Origin: Prinsepia uniflora
Taxonomy: Eukaryota; Streptophyta; Magnoliopsida; Rosales; Rosaceae
Direction of reading: 5' to 3'
Length of the DNA stretch: 64,000 nt
Assembly: GCA_032719365.1 (NCBI GenBank)
Contig: CM064862.1
Location: 1,562,501-1,626,500 of the forward strand
The notes beneath the pieces were generated by a model. It saw nothing but the letters and a program-made list of their open reading frames with translations. It did not search any database and was not told the DNA's origin. Each line of letters starts with the position of its first letter. Position 1 is the stretch's first letter. Shown here one piece after another: positions 48,670-59,589 of this stretch. Both the position numbers and the translations under genes were made by a program.

Positions 48670-50337
48670 ATTCTACACAATACGACAGATCTACAAGTCG
48701 TGGGTTGGATTTCATATTGATCTAATTAAATTAAAAATCCCCTCGTTTCTACTAAAACACTGCGTTCATATTTTGACAAAAAAGAAATGATATATCTATA
48801 ATAACACAAGTTGGATGGATTTAAACTATAAGATATATAGTACTTGATGGTGGCGGCCAAGAATAAATAAATTTAATAGACCACCATCCACATGGTTGCT
48901 AGCTGTGATAATGAACTTGATGTTGGCGGCCAAGAATAAATAAATCATATGCAGCTGGACCCTCAAGTCTTCGTCTTCTTCTAATTCTATTCATAGTCAA
49001 GTATATGAAACAAGTTTCAGGAAAAGAAAAAAAAAGTATACGAAACAAGTTAGAGGTATGAGTCTTCGTCTTCCGATCAGCACTTTCAATTAAAATATAT
49101 AAATACATGTGTTATAATCTCACATTAATTAAATGTATTCTTGCAAATTATTCCAATAAATACATGTAATAGTAAGTACGTGTACCAGCTAGCTGGTTAA
49201 TTTAATGGATAAATTATTTATTATTTTTAACAGGGTTTTATTTTACCTAGAAATTATTGTATGAATATATTAAACAATATAAGGGCATGCATATATTGAG
49301 TTTATTTTATTGAGAAGCCTTATGAGGACTATCTAATTTGTGTTTGTTTGTTTGCTCTCCCAGTGCACCGGCTTCCCCTCTAACAATTAGAAAGGCCATT
49401 TATATGTATATACGCGGGCAGTATTGCTGATCGACTTGCTCTAAACCAACACACATGTGCACATATGTCTCATTTTTATTTGAAATTAATAATAAAATTC
49501 GTGTTATCTCATATTAAGATCGTTTACTTATCGTTGAGAGATATTCAGACACCTCTCTTTCATTATTATCAGTTGTATTAAAAGTTTTAAAGGGTGTTGA
49601 GTAATTATTATGGTTGTTAGGAATTAAAATTTCAAAACTATAGTAAAATTTTGAATAAATATTAATATTATCAATGACTAATCAATAAATAACTCCAAAA
49701 AGAAACTAGAAAAGTCCACATATAGCTACAAATCAGATGTCTTCATCGCTAGAAAATCAGTACTACTGTCGTCATCAACCTAGCTCATTGCCATTGCCAT
49801 TGCCACTGTCATTGCCTAGTGGCAACCAACCACACGAAAAAGACCGAGTGCCACCTACACTTGTATTCTCAAGTAGCTCTCACCAACCATGGCATTGACT
49901 TAGAACTAGCCTACTAAGTTTTACAATGAATAATTCTCCCAATTTGCACTACTTGCTGTATATATCTTATTGCAATCTTAGTACTAATTAATAAATTAAC
50001 ATTTTTTTTTCGGGAGGAAGGAACCAATGGGAGACTCGACGTTAACACAAAGTCTCGAACCAGACACCCACAGATATTCTATCCGCATCGTAATAATCAA
50101 CATGATGGTAACTATGAATATAATTAACCACATATGTTGTTATTTTTAGGTAGTCTAATGATTAGTGCCAATTTATATCTATATTTCTAAAGGTCATGGA
50201 TCTCGTACTCTTTGGGAGGAGACTGACATTTAAATGAGTGGTTGAAGTGGTAACTCCGATCCTGCGCTAATTTTCTCGAGATTTTAACTGATATGATGAG
50301 TAAGACTAATATAACTTTATCTTATATTTAGCCCTAT
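48670..50337. other. AT-rich intergenic DNA, no gene recognised
   Basis: A short duplication ggcggccaagaataaataaa occurs at about 48852 and 48925. The 69-codon frame at 48899-49108 is not supported. Confidence 0.5.
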
Positions 50338-50560
50338 CAAGCAAGTTGTTCATACTTCATACTGTGGGCCTTACCCACAGTATCTTATATTACCCACAGT
50401 ATCTTATATTTGCCCTATCAAGCTGTTAACTAATATAACTTTATCTTATATTAGCCCTATCTAGCCGGAGACCGGTAAGTAAACCGAAGTCTTGGGTGAA
50501 TATATTAGCCCTATCAAGCAAGTTGTTCATACTGTGGGCCTTACCCAGTTTTGTAGAAGC
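50338..50560. repeat. Local duplications with a palindromic core
   Basis: agccctatcaagcaagttgt recurs about 180 bp apart (50330 and 50509), with repeated cttatatt...ccctatc and ctgtgggccttacccacag, a palindrome. Confidence 0.75.
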
Positions 50561-50649
50561 TAGCCAGGGTGGACTTAAGAAGTCTTTGCCTTAAAATTGG
50601 AGAAGATCAATAATTAAAGGATAACGAGACATATAACGACCGGCGGCCA

Positions 50650-50785
50650 ATATTATTCAAATTCTCAACGACGACTTAGAATTACTCAAAGTCGTCATGT
50701 ATGAAACAAAATTAAAACATTCATTTCGTCATAACTCATAGCACAGTCTATATATCGAACCAAAATAAGGAAAAGAATAATTCGT
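50650..50785. repeat. Orphan conserved upstream block of the HSP70 cluster (copy 2)
   Basis: cgacttagaattactcaaag, catgtatgaaacaaa and tctatatatcg...ataaggaaaagaataattcg match 14660-14790. No HSP70 gene lies below it within 15 kb. Confidence 0.6.
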
Positions 50786-51446
50786 TAATTAATTGATTAA
50801 AAGCTGATTTTTCAAAGGAAATAATAATTTTAGGATGGATAATACTTGCACGTAATTAGAATGCTTCATGCACAAGCTTGGATAAAGGCAAAGGTAATAC
50901 TAACGTACTAGATCATGTCATGAGAATTTGTGAATCACACTGTAGGAAGAAAAAACTAATTAACGAGTATTTCAACAAATAATTACAACAGGTGTCCAAT
51001 CTAAGTTGTTGAAATCGTCTCTGAACTTTACCCTAATTTTAGCAACCGTCCTTATATTTCAATAGTAGTGTTATTCGTTTTTGAATTTTACCTTAATATT
51101 TGTATTAGCCCCTCTATCTATTTCTCAAACGAATTCCATTAAAAAAAGGAATTGTCAATTCAAGTGTGCACGTTTCACGTGATTTTTTTTAACGGAATTT
51201 ATTTGAAAAATATATGAAGGGATTAACGTAAACATTAAGATAAAGTTCAGGGACGGGGATACTATATATTGAAGTATAAGGACGGTAGTTAAAATTATGG
51301 TAAAATTTAGGAACAATTGCAACTATTTAGTATAAAATCTAATATAAGGCTAATTTTGTTCACAAATCATTAATTTTAGGCTTAGTTGCAACAAATCATA
51401 TATATATATGTATATATATATATATATGTTCTCTCATCAATCTATA
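50786..51446. other. Intergenic, no gene seen
   Basis: AT-rich; a (TA)n run at about 51402-51427 just before the Copia-3 insertion site. Confidence 0.5.
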
Positions 51447-52073
51447 CTCTCTGTTAGTGAAGGAGACACAAGAAATACAAGCGCTACCAGCGTGGAGATG
51501 TCAGTGTGTGAGTGAAGATGATTTGCTATCTCCAGGTTGTTAGAATCTCTTGATGTAGTCTAGGCAGTTAGGATTGTGCCAACACATAGTTTGTTAGAGA
51601 ATCTCTAACTAAGTTAATTAGTAGTTAGTCTTGCTTCAAGGTATATATATGAAGATAGGTGTACAATGTAACATAAATATTCAATACAAGAAAATCATTA
51701 AAAGCTTTAATTGCTAATCTCTTCTTCATCGTGCTCTTCCTGATTGCTCTCTCTAAACCTCTCATCATCTTTTTCGAATTCCATTATGGTATTAGAGCTA
51801 TCAGCTGACGGCTCATGATCTTGGTGCGTTCTCTACGAAATCTTAACTCCCGCAACCTCAAATCTTGATCTTTTCTTCTTCGATCTTGATTCTTTTTCCT
51901 CAAATCCTCTGGTTCTCTCCTCATTTTCACAAAGCTAAGCTAAGTTCACTCTCTTGATCTAAATCTCTCCTGAAAATCATTTTTTTCTTGTGCTCGAATT
52001 CATTTCTTGTTGAATCCTGCCTTAGTCTTGCCACTGTTTTTCCTTCTTCATTACACGTACTGAAATTTTGATA

Positions 52074-53300
52074 ATGTCTACTTCTCTGGATCTATTTAAA
52101 TATGTTACTGAATTCATGTATATGAAAACGGATGATACAAACTACATTTCTTGGAGCGTTAAAATTCAGCATTTTCTGAAAGGATACCACATGTTTGGCT
52201 ACTTGGATGGCTCTTATGCTTGTCCTCGATCGACATAAGCTTCTTATCAAACCTGGATTGACATGGATGCTGCCTTACTCAACATGTTGATAGCTACTAT
52301 TTTGGAAGAGGCTTTCAAAGAAATCATGACCTATGATTCTGCTTGTAAAGCCTGGCTTACTCTCCAAGAACGGTTCTCATCTTTGTGAGAAGCCAATTTG
52401 ATGCAATTTAAAACTAATCTTCAAATGATTCAGAAAACTGTGGATTGAATTGAAACCTATTTGAGCAAGATCAAATCTGCCAGAAAAATATTGGCAAGTG
52501 TTGGTGTTGCTGTGACTAATAAAGATGTAATTGTGATCACACTCAACAGTTTGGAAGCAGATTACTTTCCTTTCAAGTCACACATTCGTGCTCATCCAAC
52601 TCCCATTATGCTTCCAGAACTCAGGACTCTCTTACTCTCTGAAGAAGCTGATATTCTCAAGGCTGCAACTCTATCTTCCGTTCATTCCCTTGTGCTCACT
52701 ACTATGACTGCCATAGCACACAGTGATACCTCTCATGCTCATTCCTCCTCTTAACATTCACAATCTTCTACACACGCCTCATCCAATTCTCAGCAATACT
52801 GGCAGGAGACTTAGCTTAGTTGGAACGACTCTAATTGGCAAGGAGGCATAAACAACTATCAGGGTTGTGGCGGGTGGAATAATGGTGGAGGTTTTCGTGG
52901 TCATCGTGGGAGAGGTAGATGGAACAATTATCATCAGAACTATGACTTTATGGCTATAATGGATACAACAATAGTTAAAATGGCTTTTAAGGTTATAACA
53001 ATGGTTATAATGGTTACAATGCTGGATACAATGGTGGATCTAAAACTACAATGGAGGTTTCAATTAGAATCACTAGTTCCCACCTCAGTACAATGACCAT
53101 GGCTTCCCTTCACAAATGCCACTAGGATATAACAATCACACTTCGTCTTCATTTCCTCCACATCCAAGTTTTCCTGCACCGTCTATCTCATCTCCTGGTG
53201 TCTTAGGTGCTTCTTTACTGATCTGTCAACTCTGCAAACAAATAGGTCATGATGCTCTCAGTTGCTTGGCTTCCAAGTCAAGAACTCAATCTTAGTCTTA
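52074..53300 (+). pseudogene. Copia-3 gag with three stops
   Basis: From ATG 52074: UBN2-type gag (MKTDDTNYISWSVKIQHFLK, ALLNMLIATILEEAFKEIMT) with stops at 52236-52238, 52386-52388 and 52446-52448. A frame from 52449 runs to 52754. A Gly/Asn/Tyr-rich tail follows, then an intact zinc knuckle CQLCKQIGHDALSC at 53224-53265. Sister to the Copia-2 gag. Confidence 0.85.
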
Positions 53301-53359
53301 CTCAAGAGCTCAACCACGAGCCTATTCAGCTACTGCAACCTATTGAGTCTCTCTTCCTC

Positions 53360-53590
53360 GTTGTCCTTTGATTTGGTGCAATAGTTTCTCTGCTCTCCAG
53401 CTGGCTCACAAGCTTGTCTTCCATGGTCGCACAAAGCACGTTGAGATCGACGTTCACTTTGTTCGCGAGTGTGTCCAGGACAAAACTCTGCGTCTTGCTC
53501 ATGTTTCTTCCCGAGATCAGCTCACTGATATGATGACACACCCCTTGCACACTCCCGCCTTTACTTTCTTTCATGCCCATCATCTGCGTT
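53360..53590 (+). pseudogene. Copia-3 RNase H C-terminal remnant
   Basis: LIWCNSFSALQLAHKLVFHG, then RTKHVEIDVHFVRECVQDKT and DQLTDMMTHPL. It joins almost directly to gag, marking a large internal deletion at about 53340. Confidence 0.85.
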
Positions 53591-53958
53591 GCTCCTCACG
53601 CATCAGCTTGTGGGGGCATATTAATGAAGGAGACAAAAGAAATACAAGCACTGCCAGCGTGGAGATGCCAACGTGTGAGTGAAGATGGTTTGCTATCTCC
53701 AGGTTGTTAGAATCTCCAGCTGTAGTCTAGGCAGTTAGGATTGTGCCAGCACATAGTTTGTTAAAGAATCTCTAAATAAGTTAGTTAGTAGTTAGTCTAC
53801 CTTCAAGGTATATATATGAAGATAGGTGTACAATGTAACAGAACAATTTAATACAAGAAAATCAGTAAAAGCTTTAATTGCTAATCTCTTCTTCCTCGTG
53901 CTCTTCCTGATTGCTCTCTCTAAACCTCGCATCATCTTCTTCGAATTCCATGACTCTC

Positions 53959-54502
53959 CACATGCAATTTCATTTTCGTCTCTGAACTCCAAGGGAGATT
54001 TTTTTGCCTTCAACATTGTTCCTATACTTCCACTCTACATTCTATTTTCGTTAACTTTAACTACGTACTCCGTCAATTTTTCTGTTGATGTTGCGCCATG
54101 GTCGACGACTCGTCATAAGTCGGTGTATTGTAACTTCTCCGTCACCAATAATACGGATATGTGTTAATGTGGGGAGCAAGATATAGAAATTGCAATATTT
54201 TCAACGATTAAGTACTGACATTGAACATTAAATTTTTAAAAGAAGAAACATTGCCACTTCAGGCCCGAAGTGTAGCTGCTCCTTATATCTGTTTGTGAGC
54301 TGACTTAAAAAAGATAAATGTATACCAATATAAGTTGTAAAATTCCAGTAATAATGCGGCAAAAGCCTGCTTATATTATTAGACGCTTACTGCAAAAACA
54401 TTAGCTAATAATGGACAAAGAAGCCAAAATAAACACTCAATATTAAGAAAACATTAAAAGGTTCTTAATGGTCGAGAGGGGCTCGATCATCATCATCTTC
54501 AA
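53959..54502. other. Intergenic / 3' region of gene C
   Basis: No gene recognised. I looked here for the missing substrate-binding domain of gene C and saw none. Confidence 0.5.
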
Positions 54503-56634
54503 CTACCACCCCCTTAATTTATTTCGAAACTTAGGAGCTAGCGTGCTCCATACCATTCGGTGGCTTCGTGCTGTAATCGAACCTTCAGTCTGAGTGACAT
54601 CTGTGAGAGTGAAGCTTGGAAGTTTCCCAATTCCATTCCCGCTCAACACCGCAGCTTGAACCGCAGCGCCATATGCAACAGCCTCGTCGGGATTAATGCC
54701 CTTACACAACTCCTTTCCCTTGAAAAACTCCTGCAATAGTTGTTGCACCTTGGGGATTCTAGAAGAACCACCAGCAAGAACAACATCGTCGACATTGCTT
54801 ACGTCCCTTTTGGCATCCTTGACACACTTCCTCACACACTCAATGCACTTTTCGAATAAATCCATGTTCAGTTGTTCGAATTTGTCACGCGTAAGTGTGA
54901 TTTCAAAATCAGCATCCCCACACAAACATTCTATTACAATGTCGAAATCGGACTCAAACGAGAGTCTTTTTTTTGCCTTCTCACATTCATTTTTCAACCT
55001 CCTAAGAGCTCTGAAGTTTTTACTGACGTCCAATTTACGCTTCCTTTTAAATTCTTTGACGCAATGTTCCACCATTCTATTATCAAAGTCCTGGCCGCCA
55101 AGGTGAGCGTCTCCAGCCGCTGCCTTGACTTGAAAGTCACCGGAGCTAGTCATTGTAAGCAATGACACATCTACCGTGCCACCACCCAAATCAAATATCA
55201 CAACATTTCGTGTGTGACTCCAACTAGACTTCTTGTGAATGCCATAAGCAATAGCTGCCGCACTTGGTTCATTGATAAAATGTACCTTTAGCCCCGCTTG
55301 GGCACCAGCATTTTTTGTAGCATGACGCTGAGACTCTTTGAAGCAAGCAGGAACAGTGATAACCGCACTTTTTACGGTTGAGCCCAGGTAGTCCTCAGCA
55401 ATCTTCTTCATATTTCCCAAAATCATGGACGAGATGTTTTCAGCAGAAACTTCCCTCTTTTTTCCATGATTAGTAACCACAATCGTCGGTGTTTTATCCC
55501 GACCTTCATTGACCTTGAATGGCCAGAGCTTTGCATCTTTTTTAACAGAGTCGTCACTAGATGCCCTCCCAATCAACCTCTTTGAATCTGCAAATTAATG
55601 CATTATATTATAGAAGAGTACCAAACAGCTGGCCAGTTAGTGCCTTAATACAGAATAATTAGAATCGAAACAAAAATAAAAGTCGTACCGAATATGGAGT
55701 TGGCGGTATTTCTCACGATTTGGTTAAATGCTGCGTCACCTATCAAGGTCTCATTTTCATTTTCATTGAATGCAACATAAGATGCAGTCTTCCTGTTCCC
55801 TTGCTTGTTCAGGATCACTTCAATCTGATCTTTGTTCCATACTGCAACGCATGCATATGTTGTTCCCAGATCGATCCCAATAATATGGCCATCACCAGAG
55901 GAAGAAGGATGGTGATGATTAGGTGTGACAATTGGCCGTTGCACTTGGTTATTTGTGACGACCCTTGTGCGTTGGTGATTCAATTTCTTTTCCTCCGTCA
56001 CCAATAACTCGTGCAACTGCTGCCAATCAGCACATTTGATCACACTTTCACGAATCGGATTATATTCGTTTGGTAATCTGGTGAGGATGTGTACATTGAC
56101 TAGATAGCCAAATTCCAGAGGAGCACCGGCAGCTTGCAGCCCATCCGCCAGCCATTTGATGGTTGAGAGATACGTATCCATTCCCATAGCGGTATTAAAC
56201 TTTACTGTGTGCAGCTCTGATTTGAGCTGGTAGATGTGAGAGTGAGGGAGACGAGCAAAATGGTTCTCGAGTTTGAACCAGACTTTATGGGACGAGGAGT
56301 CGGCATCCACCATAACAATTTGTTGGAGACTTTCGGATAGAGTGGCTTGCAGCCACTTGAAAGCCTCTTGATCTCTGTAATGCCAGTTGGTAGAGTCGGG
56401 ACCATGAAAGTGCGCATTGGGACGAGGCTCGGTTCCAAGGATGATTCCCGAAAGATTCTTGCGATGGAAGAATGAAAGAGTGGAAGATCTCCATTGTTGA
56501 TAGTTGTACATATCATTTGTGAGTTTGATTGGAATCAATGGTTCGGTATTCTGTACAGCTACGGAAGGAGGAGGAGGAGGTTGACCAGAAGGAGAATTGG
56601 AATTGGTGAGTAAGTCCCAGAGTTGATCAGCCAT
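54503..56634 (-). CDS. Gene C: chimeric gag-HSP70 NBD protein, 676 aa
   Basis: Exon 1 56634-55689, exon 2 55587-54503, intron 55588-55688 (101 bp, donor GTACG, acceptor GCAG) at the same Asp codon as the other genes. Total 2031 nt, one open frame. Residues 1-30: Ser/Pro-rich start. 31-215: Copia-type gag domain (IPIKLTNDMYNYQQWRSS, FKLENHFARLPHSHIYQLKS, VHILTRLPNEYNPIRESV). 216-250: Gln/His/Pro-rich linker. From 251: HSP70 NBD with IIGIDLGTTYACVAVW, FINEPSAAAIAYGIHKK, FDLGGGTVDVSLL, LAGGSSRIPKVQQLL. After FTLTDVTQ the substrate domain is replaced by about 27 unrelated residues and a stop, so there is neither beta-sandwich nor lid. No Met lies between gag and NBD. The gag part aligns along its length with that of gene B (roughly half identical by eye), so one fusion predates their split. 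Function unknown. Confidence 0.87.
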
Positions 56635-56705
56635 GAAAAGACAAGAAGCAAAGCTTGAGAAAGAAGACGGAATTTAAGAGCTATACACAAATATCATACG
56701 TCTAA

Positions 56706-56714
56706 AGAAGATAT
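56706..56714 (-). promoter_or_regulatory. TATA-like candidate of gene C
   Basis: TTATTATAT on the minus strand, about 75 bp upstream of the start. An interspersed repeat begins about 30 bp further upstream. Confidence 0.3.
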
Positions 56715-56739
56715 AATAAGCACATCCGCGTGGGTTTAA

Positions 56740-56960
56740 GTGGATGATTTGTACGAAGTTGAGGTTTCACCCCAAAATCACGTGTGACGGTTAAGCCAAT
56801 CACGTGAAATAACCCCGCTTTGATACCATGTAAGAAGTTGAGGTTCCACTCCAAAACCAATTGGCAATGGGGAAGTAGCCCAAAATCTTATAAGGCACAA
56901 AATATAATTGTGTTTTTTCGATGTGGGACATTTTCCTCACATCTCAACAAGATTAACCAC
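56740..56960 (-). repeat. Interspersed repeat copy in the gene C promoter region
   Basis: Reverse complement of the 47020-47620 family: on the minus strand it reads cccacatcgaaaaaacacaa, ccaattggttttggagtgga, catggtatcaaagc and gcttaaccgtcacacgtg. Confidence 0.65.
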
Positions 56961-57647
56961 CTCTAATTTGATTGAATTTTTTTTAATACAGATTATCTTA
57001 AATGACGATTTAAACGACGAAAGATTCTAATTAGTATATGTGTCTAAGAAAAATTCATTAAATTAGAAAGGGGGAATGCAAATACTTTCCATTCCATATA
57101 TATAAGGGGTTAGATATTCGTACTTTTTTTTTTCTTAAGAATAAGCATAATATATATAAATCAAAGAGAAGATTACATGCACAAATTGTTCGATTGTACA
57201 AACATTTGGTACATCGACTTGTTCATCATTCATCATTAATATCAAATCAAGTACTGAGTGGAGATATAATCTAGATTCACAATTTGCTATTATAAACTTT
57301 TGTTTCAAGCGAACGATCATAATATTTGTTGTTGGTAATGAGTTCTCTATTCTTTTAGTTTGCGTGGTTGTATATTTCTTTTCGACAACTTTAGAATATC
57401 ACTAAATTTAAAAATAAAATTCATGTCCAAAAACTAAATTATGAGGCAGATACTGTATTGTCTCTAAACAAACAACTTTAAGTTGAACTCCAATCAAATA
57501 AAATAGAGATGAAAATTAGGCAAATATAAATCGTCTAGCAATTCAAGTATATATATAATGTTTATATAACGACCCAAAAACACATCTTTTCTCAGAAATT
57601 TTATTTAAGCACTCCCAAAACAACACAAACTTGAAGCTAGCTGTTAA
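56961..57647. other. Spacer between genes C and D
   Basis: AT-rich. A partial MITE arm lies at about 56990-57085 (cattaaattagaaag, gaatgcaaatactttcc). The last part should be the 3' UTR of gene D. No gene. Confidence 0.5.
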
Positions 57648-59308
57648 TTATTTCCCACAGTTCATCTTGCCATTGTCGATTGTGATCTCTTTCTTTTGGC
57701 CGGTGGACATGTCCTGGGCCGAAACAGTCAGGACGCCATTCGAATCAATCGAAAAGCAAACATCAATTTTAGAAACACCCATAGGAGCTGGTGGAATGTC
57801 ATCGATGATGAATCCACCCAAATAATTATTATCTTTGGTATATTCATTCTCACCCTCAAAAATTCCACACTTCATAGAACTTTGCTTGTCATGAGAAGTC
57901 ACGAAAGTTTGATTCTTCTTGATGGGAATTTTCGTGTTTCGTGGGATCATAACACTCATCTCATCATCTTCCCCAACCTCCGTCCCGAGCGACATAGGAA
58001 TGACATCCGACAGTGTGAAGTCTTGAAGCTTCCCAACGCCATTCCCACTCAGCACAGCCGCTTGAACCGCCGCACCGTATGCGACCGCCTCATCAGGGTT
58101 AATGCCCTTGCACAGCTCCTTCCCTTTGAAAATATTTTGCAGCAGCTCTTGCACCTTGGGAATTCTAGAAGAGCCTCCAACAAGAACAACATCGTCGACA
58201 TTGCTTATGTCCATTTCCGCGTCCTTTAGACATTTAGCTACCGGCTCCATGCACTTGTTGAAGATATCCATGTTGAGGTCTTCAAATTTGTCGCGGGTGA
58301 AAGTTGCGTAGAAATCAGTACCTTCTGCCAAACAGTCAATTTCAATGTCAGTCTCGAAAGAAAATGAAAGTGCCTTCTTTGCCTTCTCACACTCAGTTTT
58401 GGCCCTCCGAATAGCTCTCGTATTTTTGCTAATGTCCACGTTATGCTTTCTTTTGAATTCCTCGACACAGTAATTCACCATGCTGTTATCCAAGTCTTCA
58501 CCTCCGAGGTGAGTGTCTCCAGCTGTGGCCTTCACGTCAAAGACTCCATTACCTATGGTAAGCAGTGACACATCCAAAGTCCCACCACCCCAATCAAATA
58601 TCATTACATTTCTCTTACTATAAATGCCAACCCTCTTGTCAATGCCATAAGCAATAGCTGCGGCTGTTGGTTCGTTGATAATGGACAACACGTTTAAGCC
58701 GGCTAATTTTCCAGCTTTTATTGTTGCTTGACGTTGCGAGTCGTTGAAGTAAGAGGGAACAGTGATAACTGCATTTTTTACACTAATCTTGGAGCAGAGA
58801 AAGGATTCAGCTATCTCCCGCATTTTTGCAAGAACCATCGATGAGATATCTTCAGCGGCGAACTGTTTCTCTTCACCCTTGTGGTTAACCACAATCATGG
58901 GCTTGTCTCCCGAGCCTTCAATGACCTTGAATGGCCAGCATTTCATATCTTTTTGAACTGATTCTTCACTGAATCTCCTACCAATTAATCGCTTCGCATC
59001 TACAAAAAAAATCATAGATTTATAAACAAAAGTATAATGGACACTTTAAAAAAAGTCCTCCGACAATGATAAATATAGAATTTTATTATATTTATCCTAC
59101 CAAAAATTGAGTTGGCTGGATATCTTCCAACTTGATTAAATGCTTCATCACCTACCAACCTCTTGCTTTCAGTGATTGTAACATAAGATCGAGTGGTCCT
59201 ATTTCCCAAATCATTCACCATGATTTCTACATGATCATCCTGCCACACCGCTACGCAGGAGTTCGTTGTCCCCAGGTCGATCCCAATTGCGTGGCCTTCG
59301 TCCGCCAT
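57648..59308 (-). CDS. Gene D: lidless HSP70-like chaperone, 519 aa
   Basis: Exon 1 59308-59101, exon 2 58999-57648 (1352 nt, the same length as in gene A), intron 59000-59100 (101 bp). Start MADEGHAIGIDLGTTNSCVAV. Visible: catalytic Lys in AKRLIGRRFSEE, INEPTAAAIAYGIDKR, FDWGGGTLDVSLL (Trp for the usual Leu, as in gene A), LVGGSSRIPKVQELL, linker LQDFTLSDVIPMSLG, then the beta-sandwich domain ending NGVLTVSAQDMSTGQKKEIT. It stops about 13 residues later (IDNGKMNCGK), without lid or EEVD. The substrate part has the intact pattern PRNTKIPIKKNQTF. It is the least altered member and may be closest to the ancestor of the cluster. Probably an active ATPase; client handling without a lid is uncertain. 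Confidence 0.93.
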
Positions 59309-59415
59309 GTTACTTTCTTTGTCTCAAATAGTTTAAACAAGAAAGTTGAAAGATTAACAACGAAGTACAACGATTGCAGGAATTAGATGCCCATATGGTT
59401 GAAATGAGAAATCAG

Positions 59416-59428
59416 TTGGTATATATAT
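59416..59428 (-). promoter_or_regulatory. TATA-box candidate of gene D
   Basis: CCATATATATACC on the minus strand, about 110-120 bp upstream of the start codon. Confidence 0.45.
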
Positions 59429-59589
59429 GGATGAAATGAAAAGTCTTGGTCTGTGCAATAACTACGTATATATGGAATTATATTTAGTGACTTTTGAATA
59501 AATAAAAAATTTGAAATAAAATTTTATTTTATTTAATATATAAGTATTAAAAATTTTAAATAAAAATAAAAATTATTAAGAATGTAATA

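Larger units (their letters stand above)
51452..53953 (+). mobile_element. Copia-3, internally deleted Copia element, TSD ctctc
   Basis: LTRs 51452-51786 and 53619-53953 (335 bp each, TG...TA ends), primer site 51787-51798 (TGGTATTAGAGC), polypurine tract 53607-53618 (agcttgtgggggc). TSD ctctc at 51447-51451 and 53954-53958. The interior keeps gag and the end of RNase H only; protease, integrase and RT are gone. Confidence 0.92.
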
